This document shows, in pieces, positions 20,154 to 29,233 of a DNA stretch of 40,307 bases. The notes beneath the pieces are model-generated. The model had not been told where the DNA came from and searched no databases. It worked only from the letters and a program-made list of their open reading frames with translations. The translations under genes and the position numbers were made by a program. Origin of the DNA: a virus; the IMG/VR virus record IMGVR_UViG_3300036781_000574, positions 1 through 40,307 of that record. The stretch is one strand, 5' to 3'. How positions within the stretch are numbered: position 1 is the first letter of the stretch; each line of letters opens with the position of its first letter.

Positions 20154-20534
20154 ATGCGTTACGAGTTCGGCCCAACCTGCGACTATACACCACCTGCCCC
20201 CATTGCGGCCTCGAGCTCGACGCAGAAGTCAGACCCCCAGATCAGCCACAAGGGATGGTCGGGGAACGTGGCGATGTTCACGGTCCACCCCTATGACCTC
20301 GCGACCTCCAATAAGCTCTGCGAGGTCCGTATCTACCTGGTCAAGGAAGGCGATCCGACCATCCCCAACGCCGCCTCCGGCTACACAAACGATAAGACAC
20401 GGCCGTTCGGCCATGCCGACGTGAGCGGCCTCAGCGGCCTCCAGTCGGACGTCGACGCCACCGTCACGGCCCCCGCCGTGGACGACATCGCGGCGGCCTA
20501 CAAAGCCCAGTACATCCTCGGCTACGACCTATAA
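20154..20534 (+). CDS. Hypothetical protein, 126 aa
   Basis: The protein has a beta-rich core (WSGNVAMFTVHPYDLAT; KLCEVRIYLVKEGDPTI), then an element with FGHADVSGLSGLQSDVDATV typical of phage fibre or decoration proteins, where short left-handed repeats precede trimer contacts. A virion surface protein is plausible. It lies between the protease and the packaging genes. Confidence 0.6.
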   Translation: MRYEFGPTCDYTPPAPIAASSSTQKSDPQISHKGWSGNVAMFTVHPYDLATSNKLCEVRIYLVKEGDPTIPNAASGYTNDKTRPFGHADVSGLSGLQSDVDATVTAPAVDDIAAAYKAQYILGYDL

Positions 20535-20537
20535 GCC

Positions 20538-20744
20538 ATGAGTGGCGACGAAGCCGAATCCGACGAGCAGAGCGAGCATTGGCGAGACACGCAACGGCTC
20601 TGGGCCTTGAGCGACTTCCTCAAGGCCGAGGTGCATCTCCCTCGCGATCCTGACGGCCGGCTCAATCTCAAGTCGTTGGTAGATCACGCCGCGGCCTTCC
20701 AGGAGGCTTGCGAGGCGGTTCGACGGATCGCGTCGAGATCCTAG
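20538..20744 (+). CDS. Small helical protein, 68 aa
   Basis: It is acidic and helical (SEHWRDTQRLWALSDFLKAE; VDHAAAFQEACEAVRRI). It is four bases after the previous gene and upstream of the terminase small subunit. No family recognised. It may be a packaging accessory protein. Confidence 0.58.
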   Translation: MSGDEAESDEQSEHWRDTQRLWALSDFLKAEVHLPRDPDGRLNLKSLVDHAAAFQEACEAVRRIASRS

Positions 20745-20765
20745 GGTCACAAATCGCTACAAAAT

Positions 20766-21290
20766 GTGCCTGCACATCTTTCACCCGAACAGCTCGAACG
20801 CGCGTTGGAACTCCAGCGCAAGTTCTGGACTCATGAGCGGATAGCGACTGAGATCGGCGTCCATCGGACGACCGTCTCCCGCACGCTGGCCAAGCATAAT
20901 CGGCGATCTTTGAAGCGTCTCGAACGCCAAACCGCCGCAATCAAGGCGCAGCAGCTCGCCCAGCTCGAGTGGCTGGCCGAGCAAGCGGCCGAGGCATGGG
21001 AGAAGTCGCTCGACGATGAGGAGACGCGAAAGAGCGTCGAGGGCTTCGTAGGCGACAAGATGACTGACAAGGAAGAGAAGGTCATCAAGGGCCAGAGCGG
21101 CAACCCGGCACTGCTGAGAGAAGCCCGGGGCGCCCTGGCCGACGCTCGCAAGATCCTCGGTCTCGACGCGGCGCCTCCCCAGCCCGAGCCCGAGTTCGAC
21201 ATCTCGCAACTCACCGAAGAAGCCGAGCGGGATGCCGCCACCTATCGACCCGACGAGCGTCCGGGCACGCCTGACACGCCTCCTGGCTGA
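20766..21290 (+). CDS. terS: Terminase small subunit
   Basis: This encodes 174 residues from GTG at 20766. The N-terminal HTH (about 10-45, EQLERALELQRKFWTHERIA, then VHRTTVSRTLAKHN) recognises DNA. A helical oligomerisation region follows at about 50-140 and an acidic C-terminus contacts the large subunit. The position, directly before the large terminase and overlapping its start by 59 bp, supports the assignment. It would recognise the packaging start site. No cos-type site was identified nearby, so headful packaging is as likely. Confidence 0.75.
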   Translation: MPAHLSPEQLERALELQRKFWTHERIATEIGVHRTTVSRTLAKHNRRSLKRLERQTAAIKAQQLAQLEWLAEQAAEAWEKSLDDEETRKSVEGFVGDKMTDKEEKVIKGQSGNPALLREARGALADARKILGLDAAPPQPEPEFDISQLTEEAERDAATYRPDERPGTPDTPPG

Positions 21291-22746
21291 GTGCCGCGAC
21301 GATCCCGCGAAGTTCAATCACGTCTTCCTGAAGCGGGCTCCTTACTGGTGGCGGCAGGTCGAGATCTGCCGCTCGCTCGTCCGCTACAAGACGACGGTGG
21401 TCGTCAGCGGCAATGCAACCGGCAAGGATTACATCGTCGGGGGGATCGTCCCGTGGTGGCTTTGGACGCGACATGAAAGCCTGATCTTCGCGACCGGCCC
21501 ATCTCAGACGGTGCTCGGCACGGTCACGTGGAAGGAGATCCGCAAGGCGATCGACAAGGCCCGGTTCCCGATGGGAGGCCGGGTCTCTCAGGGTGCCAAG
21601 GCCAGCCCCCTCGTGGTCGACCTGGGCTGCGGCTGGCAGGCCCTGGGTTACTCGACGACGTCGATCGAGCGAGCGAGCGGCCAGCACGAGAAGAACCTCC
21701 TGGTCATCGTCGAGGAGGCCTCGGGTGTCGACGATGAGGTGTTCGAGGCAATCCGCGGCCTGAACCCGGCCAAGCTGCTCGTCATCGGCAACCCGCTCAA
21801 GGCCGGCAACCGCTACCACAAGCTCTACAAGCGGGCCCTGAAAGAAGCCAAAGACCCGAGGATCCCCGACGACGAGAAGGTCAACGCGGTCGTCATCCCC
21901 TCGACCGACAGCCCCGACATCCACCTGGCCCGGTCGCTCCGCGGCCTGGCCGATCGGGGGTTCCTGGACGAGGCCGAACGCGAATACGGCCGCGACTCGC
22001 TTTGGTGGCTGACCCACGTCCTCGCCCAGTTCCCCGATGCCTCCCATGACGGCCTGCTGAAGCCGGACTGGGTCGATCGGATGGGGACGGTCGCCCGATG
22101 CACTCGGAGCCGGCCCGGACCGCGGTGGATGTCGGTCGACCTGGGCGAAGGGGTCGGACGCGACCGCACGGTCATCATGATCGGCGACTCGCTGGGCATC
22201 CTCTACTGCGAGGTGAAGAACGATCGCGGTATCCCCGAAGCGGCGGTTGCGATCAATCGGCTGATGCAACAGTGGGGCGTGGGGCAGGACCGGATCGTCT
22301 ATGACGCCGGCGGCCGAGGCAAGGACCTCCCTCGCTTCCTCGAGCAGTTCAACATCACGGAAGCGATCCCTTATCACGGCGGGACGCGCCTCGCGAAGAA
22401 GTACACGAACAAGCGGAGCAAGATGGCCTGGAAGCTCCGCCAGCGACTCGACCCGAGGCGGCCCGAGCGGCTGCCGGACCCGACGCCGGAAGACGAAGAC
22501 GCCCGACGGTCGGCCTTCTATGTGGCACCCCCCGAGCCGGTCGCCGACATCCAGCCGCCGTTCACGATCCCCCCTGAGCATGATTGGTGGCCCTCGCTCG
22601 AGGAAGAGCTGAAGGCCCTGCGATACAGCCAGGAGGGGGACAAGATCGCCCTCGAACTTAAGGAAGACATGGCCCGGGCGCTCGGCCGATCGCCCGACAT
22701 CCTGGACGCCCTGCTGATGAGTTTCGCACTGGAGGACGACGACTGA
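21232..22746 (+). CDS. terL: Terminase large subunit
   Basis: This encodes 504 residues. The ATPase domain has Walker A GNATGKD (60-66) and Walker B LLVIVEEASG (156-165, E161/E162). The C-terminal RNase H-like nuclease shows the acidic triad positions D303 (SVDLGEG), D358 (IVYDAGG) and D489/D492 (SPDILDALLMSFA). It powers DNA translocation into the procapsid and cuts the concatemer. The start at 21232 overlaps the small subunit by 59 bp; a later internal start is possible. Confidence 0.93.
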   Translation: MPPPIDPTSVRARLTRLLAECRDDPAKFNHVFLKRAPYWWRQVEICRSLVRYKTTVVVSGNATGKDYIVGGIVPWWLWTRHESLIFATGPSQTVLGTVTWKEIRKAIDKARFPMGGRVSQGAKASPLVVDLGCGWQALGYSTTSIERASGQHEKNLLVIVEEASGVDDEVFEAIRGLNPAKLLVIGNPLKAGNRYHKLYKRALKEAKDPRIPDDEKVNAVVIPSTDSPDIHLARSLRGLADRGFLDEAEREYGRDSLWWLTHVLAQFPDASHDGLLKPDWVDRMGTVARCTRSRPGPRWMSVDLGEGVGRDRTVIMIGDSLGILYCEVKNDRGIPEAAVAINRLMQQWGVGQDRIVYDAGGRGKDLPRFLEQFNITEAIPYHGGTRLAKKYTNKRSKMAWKLRQRLDPRRPERLPDPTPEDEDARRSAFYVAPPEPVADIQPPFTIPPEHDWWPSLEEELKALRYSQEGDKIALELKEDMARALGRSPDILDALLMSFALEDDD

Positions 22747-23297
22747 TGCAGTTGGAGAGGATCAAAGAGTTTCGCGAGCGGCTGCTGAAGCCCAACATCC
22801 TCGTGGCGACGGGCCAGGGTGTGGCCAGGTGCGTGACGATGGAAGAGGTCTATGCCTTCGTTTCGGACATCGATGCGATGCTTGCCATCGTCGGCGTGGC
22901 CGAGATCGAACGAGACAACGCCCAGGTCCTGCAGCGCGAGGCGACCCGGCAACGCGACCAGCTCCGCGACGAGCTCGACAAGGCCCGGATCTACCTCGGC
23001 GAGGCCCGGGGCGCCCAGGATCAGGCCGAGTTCGAGGTCGAGGCGCTCAAGGCCAGCGTCGAAGGCTGGCGATCCGACTTCGAGTGCTGCGAAGCGGGCC
23101 GCGCGACCGACGCGCAGAAGGCGAAGGAAAAGCTCGCCCGCCTGGTGTGCCACCGTGACGAGCTGCTCGAGCGGCTGGACGCGGCCAGCCAACGAATCGA
23201 CCAGCTCGAGCGCGCCGCCCAGCATCGCAACGATCTCTGCGCTCGGCTCCGAAGCGTGTTCAAGGACCTCTACGGGTTACCCCTCGAGCCAACATGA
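22746..23297 (+). CDS. Coiled-coil protein, 183 aa
   Basis: Residues about 55-170 form a nearly uninterrupted coiled coil (AEIERDNAQVLQREATRQRD; LLERLDAASQRIDQLERAAQ). It starts at a TGATG junction with the terminase gene and overlaps the next gene by four bases. It could be an assembly chaperone or scaffold-like factor. The known scaffold position (after the portal) is occupied by another gene. Confidence 0.68.
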   Translation: MQLERIKEFRERLLKPNILVATGQGVARCVTMEEVYAFVSDIDAMLAIVGVAEIERDNAQVLQREATRQRDQLRDELDKARIYLGEARGAQDQAEFEVEALKASVEGWRSDFECCEAGRATDAQKAKEKLARLVCHRDELLERLDAASQRIDQLERAAQHRNDLCARLRSVFKDLYGLPLEPT

Positions 23298-23563
23298 CCC
23301 ACACGCGCACCGTCTGCTCTTGCGGCACGATCATCACCCAATGCCGCTGTCCCGGCCATCCCGTGGTCGAGACCGTCGTCCCCAACGGGTGTGAGCGCTG
23401 CAAACGCCACGCCCCCACGGCCGTCTTCGCCGCGTGCCCCGATTGCGGCCGGTCGAAGACTCGGTATTACACCCTCCTCGAGGCGAACGAGCGATGCGGA
23501 TACGGCAAGTCCACCTGCCGTACTTGCTGCCTCACTGACATCGAGAGAATGCCGCTCCTATGA
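23294..23563 (+). CDS. Zinc-ribbon protein, 89 aa
   Basis: Several cysteine pairs are seen: CSCGTIITQCRCPGH, then CERCKRH, CPDCGRSK, and CRTCC near the end. Two or three zinc sites are possible. The start and stop both overlap the neighbours (ATGA). The function is unknown; small multi-zinc proteins in late operons may be virion or assembly cofactors. Confidence 0.65.
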   Translation: MTHTRTVCSCGTIITQCRCPGHPVVETVVPNGCERCKRHAPTAVFAACPDCGRSKTRYYTLLEANERCGYGKSTCRTCCLTDIERMPLL

Positions 23564-23766
23564 ACCGCATCAAGAAGCTGGTGGCTATCGCCAAATCCGG
23601 CCTGGCTTATGTCGTCCTGGCGCTGATCATCGCTGTCGCGATCCCCGTCACGCTGGGCGGGGTCGCCGCCTACTGCCTTGGAGGAGCCTACGAGGTCGCC
23701 TCGTTGCTCTTCGACGCCGGCCGCCTCCGGATGAACTCCGCGATCACTCGGGCGGTTGCCAAGTAA
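23560..23766 (+). CDS. Small membrane protein, 68 aa
   Basis: A long hydrophobic region (about 14-42, GLAYVVLALIIAVAIPVTLG) and a second weaker one follow a basic N-terminus (NRIKKLVAIAKS). It lies among packaging genes, joined to both neighbours by overlapping codons. A holin is conceivable, but no adjacent endolysin is seen. Confidence 0.6.
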   Translation: MNRIKKLVAIAKSGLAYVVLALIIAVAIPVTLGGVAAYCLGGAYEVASLLFDAGRLRMNSAITRAVAK

Positions 23767-24038
23767 TGGCTCAGTATCGCAAGAGGCCGGTCGTCGTCGA
23801 AGCCGTTGAGCTTGACCCGACCGGGGTTCATCGGCTGAGCCTCCCTGATGGCGTCATTGGCGTGCCATCGCCTGGAGCCGACAACTGGGCCTATGAAGGA
23901 TGCCGATTCTTCATCGCCACCCTCGAAGGCCGCATGGAGGCGATGCCCGGTGATTACATCGTCACCGGTGTGAAGGGCGAGCGCTATCCCTGCAAGCCCG
24001 AGATCTTCGGGCTGACTTATGAGCGGGTCGATGCCTGA
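23766..24038 (+). CDS. Conserved phage protein of the MAQYRKRPVVVEA type
   Basis: This encodes 90 residues. The opening AQYRKRPVVVEAVELD and the closing PGDYIVTGVKGERYPCKP with IFGLTYE match a small protein found in very many tailed phages, whose function is not established. The start shares a base with the preceding stop (TAATG) and the end overlaps the portal gene by 8 bp. Confidence 0.75.
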   Translation: MAQYRKRPVVVEAVELDPTGVHRLSLPDGVIGVPSPGADNWAYEGCRFFIATLEGRMEAMPGDYIVTGVKGERYPCKPEIFGLTYERVDA

Positions 24039-25659
24039 CGCTTTCGACGAGAACGCGACCGACGTCCAGCTTTCACTCGACTCGATCGAGGCCGAGATCA
24101 AAGCAGGGTTACCCAACCACTGCGATCGGATCGTTCGCGCCTACATCAACGAGGAATACTACGCGTGCCGAAACGCGGCCTTCCTCCAGCCGAGGGAGAG
24201 CGAGGACTGGCGCGACTTCGTCAAGCGCCCCAAGCGGACCTCGAAGCTGACCAGGAAGGTCGTCCGCAAGCTCTGCGAGCACCTGTATGCCCCCGGTCCA
24301 ACCCGGACGCTCAAGAACGGGGCGGCCGAGGACTCGTTCCTTCAGGACGTCTACAAGCAGAACTCGATCAACGCGGTGATGGCGACCGCCGACCGCAAAT
24401 GCACGCTCAACGGGGCGGCGCTCATCGGCGCAGTGGCGACCGGGCGGCCGGAGAAGCCGATCAGGCTCTATGTGTGGGGCGCTCACGAGTTCGTGGCCTG
24501 GTCCCGGCCCGACGACCCCACCGAAGTTTGGGCGGTCGTCACGATCAACCGGGAGCACAAGAGCGAGGGCGGATTCTCGAAGGAACGCCTCGTCTATGAA
24601 GCGTGGTCCGCTAAAGAGCATCGGGTGTATCACGGCGAATGGAAGGATTGCCTTCCGGAGCGGACCCCGGGCCTAGCCTGGATGTGCTACCGCAACCTCT
24701 TCTGTTGCACCGCCACCTATCAGCCCAACCTCAGCGGCTACTCGGAGGCGGGCGAGCGACTGGAGGGTTCCAACCCTTACGGTCGGGTCCCCTTCGCCGT
24801 CATCAGTGACGAGACGAGGGTCTCCTCCATTTACGAAGGGGGCATCGGCGATCCGCTCCGGGAATGTAACGCCGAGATCGACCGCGAGCTCACCGAGCTG
24901 GCCGCCCACGTCTTGGAGTTCATGGACCCCGACAGGTTCCTTCGAAACGTCGGGGCGAAGTTTCGACGGGAGAAGAATCGGAGTCGATGGCAGCCTCTCC
25001 CCGCGGTCCAGGGTTCCAAGGACGGCGAGAACAACCTCGAGCCCGACGCCTTCCTGGTCCAGGCCCAACTGAAAGCGGAAGAGGTCTGGGGCGACATCAA
25101 GTCGTACGCCGACAGCACGATCGAGGAGCTCGACGTTCCTCTCGTCGCCATCCGGATGGACTCCAGCACGGATCTGTCCGGCGTCGCGATCGTCGGCAAG
25201 ATGCTCCCCCTTCTCCAGCGCACCAAGCAACGTCAGGCCGACCCTTTCACTCAACACGAGTCTGACGTCGCATCGCTGGTCCTGATGGTCCACGGGGCGT
25301 ATTACAGCGACGCTCGCACTCTCGCCGCGGGGAGCGACCCCAATCTCGACCTCGTTTGGCCAGAGCCGGCTTTCCCACTGCCGACTCCCGAGCGGGACGC
25401 CGAGGACCAGGCCGACATCGACGCCGGCCGGAAGAGCCTCGCCCAGGTGGTGGCCGAACGCAACGGCATGACGATGGATCAGGCGTGGGACCATCTCGAC
25501 CGCGTGCTCGAAGATCAGAAGCGTTATGGGGAGATGCTCAAGGCGAAGGGGATGACACCACCGGAGCCGGCGGCCGCCCCGATCAACTCCACCGAGACGC
25601 CGGCGACGATGGCCGGCTCCGAAGTCGAAGACGACCCCTTCAAGGAACCTGACGAATGA
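24031..25659 (+). CDS. Portal protein, SPP1 gp6-like
   Basis: This encodes 542 residues. It has the helical wing and stem features of the SPP1-type portal family, including a region around ADRKCTLNGAALIGAVATG, HVLEFMDPDRFLRNVGAKF, the long stem-like segment with SYADSTIEELDVPLVAIRMD, and a Pro/Asp-rich C-terminus. It forms the dodecameric DNA gate at one capsid vertex. ATG at 24019 is an alternative start. Position after the terminase and before the scaffold agrees. Confidence 0.85.
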   Translation: MPDAFDENATDVQLSLDSIEAEIKAGLPNHCDRIVRAYINEEYYACRNAAFLQPRESEDWRDFVKRPKRTSKLTRKVVRKLCEHLYAPGPTRTLKNGAAEDSFLQDVYKQNSINAVMATADRKCTLNGAALIGAVATGRPEKPIRLYVWGAHEFVAWSRPDDPTEVWAVVTINREHKSEGGFSKERLVYEAWSAKEHRVYHGEWKDCLPERTPGLAWMCYRNLFCCTATYQPNLSGYSEAGERLEGSNPYGRVPFAVISDETRVSSIYEGGIGDPLRECNAEIDRELTELAAHVLEFMDPDRFLRNVGAKFRREKNRSRWQPLPAVQGSKDGENNLEPDAFLVQAQLKAEEVWGDIKSYADSTIEELDVPLVAIRMDSSTDLSGVAIVGKMLPLLQRTKQRQADPFTQHESDVASLVLMVHGAYYSDARTLAAGSDPNLDLVWPEPAFPLPTPERDAEDQADIDAGRKSLAQVVAERNGMTMDQAWDHLDRVLEDQKRYGEMLKAKGMTPPEPAAAPINSTETPATMAGSEVEDDPFKEPDE

Positions 25660-26309
25660 GTGATACCGCCCTGGCCGCCCTGCAAACCCGCATCGACCAG
25701 TTGACGACCGACAACACCAACCTCAAGGCCGAGGCCAAGGACCGTCGCCACAAGGGGGCGGAACTGAAGAAGCAGAACGAGAAGCTGACCAAAGACCTCG
25801 AGACTATCACCGTCGAGCGGGACGACCTGAAAGTGTCGGCGACCAAAGGGCCGAAAGAGCTCAACGACAAGATCGCCGACCTCGAGGGCAAGCTGCGCTC
25901 AAGGGACCACCGCGACGCCTTCGCCAAGGTGAAGGAGTTCAAGGTGAAGGGCGAGGGCGAGGGCGATGACGCCAAGGAGGTTGTTTACACCCTCAACGAA
26001 GGCGTCGACATCCCCGCCGTCTGGAAGCACCTCGAATACAAGGCCGAGGGGGACGCCCCCGATGAGGCCAAGATCACTGGGCTATTGGCAGGGGCGATCA
26101 AGACCTCTTCGTTCCTGTTCAAGCCCAAGGGCGATGCGCCCGAGTCCGAGGCGGGAGCCTCAAAGAACCCGATCACGACCCAGCGGCGCGAGCCAGGGCC
26201 GGGGAGCGGGACGCAACCCAACAAACCGGCTTCGGAACGCCCCAGCCTCTCCGCCACGATCGCGACCGACTACGCGAAGACCGGTCGCACGATCCCCGGA
26301 CGGCTGTGA
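25656..26309 (+). CDS. Scaffold protein
   Basis: This encodes 217 residues. An N-terminal coiled coil (about 5-90, many Lys/Glu heptads such as KKQNEKLTKDLETITVERDD) leads to a middle domain and a basic, Pro-rich C-terminus that would bind the capsid protein. The order portal-scaffold-capsid with ATGA coupling is the classic phage head operon. There is no serine-protease motif, so it is probably a plain scaffold rather than a maturation protease. Confidence 0.78.
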   Translation: MSDTALAALQTRIDQLTTDNTNLKAEAKDRRHKGAELKKQNEKLTKDLETITVERDDLKVSATKGPKELNDKIADLEGKLRSRDHRDAFAKVKEFKVKGEGEGDDAKEVVYTLNEGVDIPAVWKHLEYKAEGDAPDEAKITGLLAGAIKTSSFLFKPKGDAPESEAGASKNPITTQRREPGPGSGTQPNKPASERPSLSATIATDYAKTGRTIPGRL

Positions 26310-26332
26310 GCCCTTGAGAAAGATTTGCTCGC

Positions 26333-27271
26333 ATGAGCAATAACCTAGCAGCATTTCAGCCGGAGATCTGGTCGAACCGGCTGGTCATGAACCTCGACCA
26401 GATCAACGTCGGCAAGAACCTCGTTAACACCGAGTGGGAAGGAGACCTTCGATTCAACCCCACCGTCCACGTCCGGACGCTGGGCAATGTGTCGATGAAC
26501 GCCTACACCAAGAACTCGACCACCATCTCCTACCAGGATTTGGCCCCGGTCGACGAGGATTTCACGGTAGACGATTCGACCTACTTCGCCTTCAAGGTCG
26601 ACGACGTCGACAAGGCGCAGTCTGACATCAACGCCCTGGACGCCTACACTCGCCGCGCCGCAGTCTCGATGTCGAACGAGGTCGAGGCCAAGATCTTCTC
26701 CTGCTATAGCCAGGCGCTTACGGCGAACAAGATCTCCGCGTCGGGAAGCCCGATCACCCTCGACTCAAGCTCCACGGCCACGGGATCGACCCGCGGAGTT
26801 TACCCGGTCATCAGCTCGCTCGCCGAGGCGTTGAGCCTCCAGAGCGTGCCCGAGATCGGCCGGTTCCTGGTGGTCGACCCGAAGATCCGGACCTTGCTCT
26901 GGAACGATACCGCCCACTTCATTCGCGCGAGCGACCTGGGCGACTCCATCGTCATGTCGGGCAGGTTCGTGGATGGCAAGGGAACCCCGGCCAATCAGGC
27001 CCCGGGCTTCATCGGGACCATCCTCGGTTTCGACGTGTACATGGTGACCCACCTGCCCACGACCAGCGCGGGCAGCCCCACTATCGTCTCGAAGTACATG
27101 GTCGCCGGCACCCGCGACGCGATCACGTACGCCGCCCAGATCACGGAGATCGAGGCCATTCGGCTCCAGGACTCGTTCGCCTCGGCGATTCGGGGACTGC
27201 TGTTGCACGACGCCACGACCTTCGCTGAAACCTCAAAATGCCTGGCAACCGCTCAGGTGCTCGGAGGCTGA
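26333..27271 (+). CDS. Major capsid protein, P22/HK97 fold family
   Basis: This encodes 312 residues. The sequence shows the P22-coat-like layout: N-arm (WSNRLVMNLDQINVGKNLVN), E-loop region around VHVRTLGNVSMNAYTK, spine-helix region DALDAYTRRAAVSMSNEVEA, and A-domain strands near GTILGFDVYMVTHL. No long cleavable delta domain is seen, in line with a separate scaffold. A strong hairpin follows the gene, as expected for a highly expressed product. Confidence 0.88.
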   Translation: MSNNLAAFQPEIWSNRLVMNLDQINVGKNLVNTEWEGDLRFNPTVHVRTLGNVSMNAYTKNSTTISYQDLAPVDEDFTVDDSTYFAFKVDDVDKAQSDINALDAYTRRAAVSMSNEVEAKIFSCYSQALTANKISASGSPITLDSSSTATGSTRGVYPVISSLAEALSLQSVPEIGRFLVVDPKIRTLLWNDTAHFIRASDLGDSIVMSGRFVDGKGTPANQAPGFIGTILGFDVYMVTHLPTTSAGSPTIVSKYMVAGTRDAITYAAQITEIEAIRLQDSFASAIRGLLLHDATTFAETSKCLATAQVLGG

Positions 27272-27276
27272 GTTCC

Positions 27277-27310
27277 CGCCACGCCGCCTCCTGGCCGGGG
27301 CGGCGTGGCG
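27277..27310 (+). terminator. Hairpin after the capsid gene, probable partial terminator
   Basis: CGCCACGCCGCC / GGCGGCGTGGCG form a perfect 12-bp stem with a 10-nt loop, followed by TGGCTTTCGG. The weak T-run suggests an attenuator or mRNA-stabilising element that raises the capsid to downstream gene ratio rather than a full stop. Confidence 0.6.
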
Positions 27311-27419
27311 TGGCTTTCGGGGTGTGCTCCTGGGAGAGCAGCCGGGTTCCAACCTCGGCCCATAGGGTTCGACTCCTTACACCCCGGTTTGACTGACCCC
27401 GTGTCCCTTCGGTGATTCG

Positions 27420-28577
27420 ATGTCGACCAGCTTCGCAAAGACCCCAAACAACGTCTCCGCCAAGGTCGGCCCGTCCGGCTACACGGCCGGCTCGAGCACG
27501 CTGACGCTCGTCGCCGGCGACGGGGCGAAGTTCCCGGAGCTGGCGGACGGCGCGTGGCTGCGAGTGACCCTGATCCGGGCGGCCGTCGCCTACAGCCCGG
27601 CAGCCGACCCCGCGGAGGACCTGACCATCCGCAAGGTGACGGCGATCGCCGGCGACGTCCTCACCATCGAGGACGGGACGCTCGAGGGGACGCTCGATCG
27701 CAACTATGCGTCGGGCGACGTGGTCGAGTGTCGAGTCACGGGGGGCGAACTGGGAGACATTCATTCGGCGGTCAACGCCGCCGAAGCCACCATCGCGACC
27801 AACACGGCGGCGATCGCGACGAACGCCTCAGCCATCTCCGCCTTGAGCGCCATCGCAGTCGTCACCACGACCAGCTACGCCAATCCGTCCTGGATCACGA
27901 GCCTGGCCGGCTCCAAGATCAGCGGCAACATCAGCGGCAACGCCGGATCGATTACCGGGTCGATCACCGAGAGCCAGGTCACTGGACTGACGACCGACCT
28001 GGCGGCCAAGGCCCCGCTCGCCTCGCCGGTCTTCACCACTCAGATCACCACACCGATTGTCTACGGCGGTTCGACTGCCGCGGCCGATCTCCACCTCACA
28101 TCGACCTCGCACGCCACCAAGGGAAACGTCTACCTGAATGACACCTGCATCCTGACGGCCGACGACATTCTTTGCATCGGCACACTGACCCCACCCACCG
28201 ATGCGAAAGTCCTGGTCAACGGCAGCGTCCGGATCGCCACCTCCAGCAAGCTCTTTTTTGAGTCCGTAGGCACGAACAACTGGATTGGCCGTGACGGCGG
28301 CACTGGCGACACTATCATCAGCACTGCGGTCGGTTTTCAGTTCAACGCTGGCGCAAACACCTTCTTGTCCATCGATAGTCTTGGCAGCGTGATCGTCGGC
28401 AAGGCCGCGAAGTCGACGACGGCCACCGATGGCTTCCTCTACGTTCCCACTTGCGCGGGGACACCGACAGGAACCCCGACTGCTCACGCTGGAACGGTTC
28501 CCATGATTGTGGACTCCAGCGGCAACAAGGTCTGGTACTACGTCGGCGGTTCGTGGAAGTTCACGGCCCTCTCTTGA
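27420..28577 (+). CDS. Fibre-like protein, probably head fibre or decoration protein
   Basis: This encodes 385 residues. A compact beta N-domain (1-115) is followed by a coiled-coil trimer element (AAEATIATNTAAIATNASAI, about 121-146), low-complexity Gly/Ser/Thr repeats (ISGNISGNAGSITGSITESQ), a beta-rich middle, and a C-terminal tip with TDGFLYVPTCAGTPTGTPT and WYYVGGSWKF found on many phage fibres. Its position directly after the capsid protein favours a capsid-attached fibre over a tail fibre. The part around 28130-28400 is visibly richer in A/T than its surroundings, which suggests exchange of the tip domains. Confidence 0.72.
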   Translation: MSTSFAKTPNNVSAKVGPSGYTAGSSTLTLVAGDGAKFPELADGAWLRVTLIRAAVAYSPAADPAEDLTIRKVTAIAGDVLTIEDGTLEGTLDRNYASGDVVECRVTGGELGDIHSAVNAAEATIATNTAAIATNASAISALSAIAVVTTTSYANPSWITSLAGSKISGNISGNAGSITGSITESQVTGLTTDLAAKAPLASPVFTTQITTPIVYGGSTAAADLHLTSTSHATKGNVYLNDTCILTADDILCIGTLTPPTDAKVLVNGSVRIATSSKLFFESVGTNNWIGRDGGTGDTIISTAVGFQFNAGANTFLSIDSLGSVIVGKAAKSTTATDGFLYVPTCAGTPTGTPTAHAGTVPMIVDSSGNKVWYYVGGSWKFTALS

Positions 28578-28590
28578 GACTCGAGCTCCA

Positions 28591-29013
28591 ATGTACATCC
28601 TCCTCTCCAGCTACACGTTCCCCACCGACGCCGAAGCGACCGAAAATGCGGTCGCCTATGTGTCATACATCGGCGCCGACGTCTGGGACGGCTCGAGCGG
28701 CCGGGTCGACCTGTGGCTCTATCGGAGCTTCGAGCTGGCGAACGTGTCTCCGTCGCTGACGGCCGCCGACAAGTTCATCGTCAGGTGCGGGGAAATCATG
28801 GTCCACGCCGTTGCCGCCCAACCTGACGCATCGCCACCAATCGAAGCCGTTGAAGAGGTCCGGTTCCCGGATGTCCTCACGATCGACGCCGAGGCAGCGC
28901 AAGTCATCGCGGCCAATCCCAGCCTGAGCCCGATGAGGGCCATCGGCGCCGTGATCTACAGCCACCTGGTCAATCACCCGCGGCTCGTCGGCGCGTCGCT
29001 CGTTACCTCATGA
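28591..29013 (+). CDS. Hypothetical virion-region protein, 140 aa
   Basis: The protein starts at the ATG 28591 and has an N-terminal beta region (YILLSSYTFPTDAEATENAV), then a domain with RVDLWLYRSFELANV and a helical C-terminus. It sits between the fibre and head-tail genes, overlapping the next gene by ATGA. No family recognised. Confidence 0.6.
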   Translation: MYILLSSYTFPTDAEATENAVAYVSYIGADVWDGSSGRVDLWLYRSFELANVSPSLTAADKFIVRCGEIMVHAVAAQPDASPPIEAVEEVRFPDVLTIDAEAAQVIAANPSLSPMRAIGAVIYSHLVNHPRLVGASLVTS

Positions 29014-29228
29014 ACTTCGGCATCATCAATGGAGCCACGTTCAACGGTGGCCCCAACCTCGCATCCCTGAACCCGGCCTCGGGCCCCGACCCACTGCTCG
29101 GCACGGTCGCCGACGTCGGCGCCTCGCCGGCATGGGGCACGCTCGCCCGGACCGGGCCTGATGCTGCCGCGGGCACGCTGACTCGGACCGGCCCTGATCC
29201 CCTCCAAAGCACCCTGACGCGACTCTGA
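29010..29228 (+). CDS. Small repeat protein, 72 aa
   Basis: The sequence consists of loose repeats of GPDPLLGTVADVG and GTLTRTGPDPLQSTLTR, with little hydrophobic core. It is joined to its neighbours by an ATGA overlap and a 5-bp gap, so it is likely to be translated. It could be a short linker or plug peptide in the virion. It could also be a rapidly evolving remnant. Confidence 0.5.
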   Translation: MNFGIINGATFNGGPNLASLNPASGPDPLLGTVADVGASPAWGTLARTGPDAAAGTLTRTGPDPLQSTLTRL

Positions 29229-29233
29229 GCGAC

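Noticed and set aside
21211-22581. Long minus-strand open frame opposite the large terminase
   Set aside because: It mirrors a clear terminase gene; long antisense frames are expected in GC-rich coding DNA and this one has no domain or ribosome site of its own.
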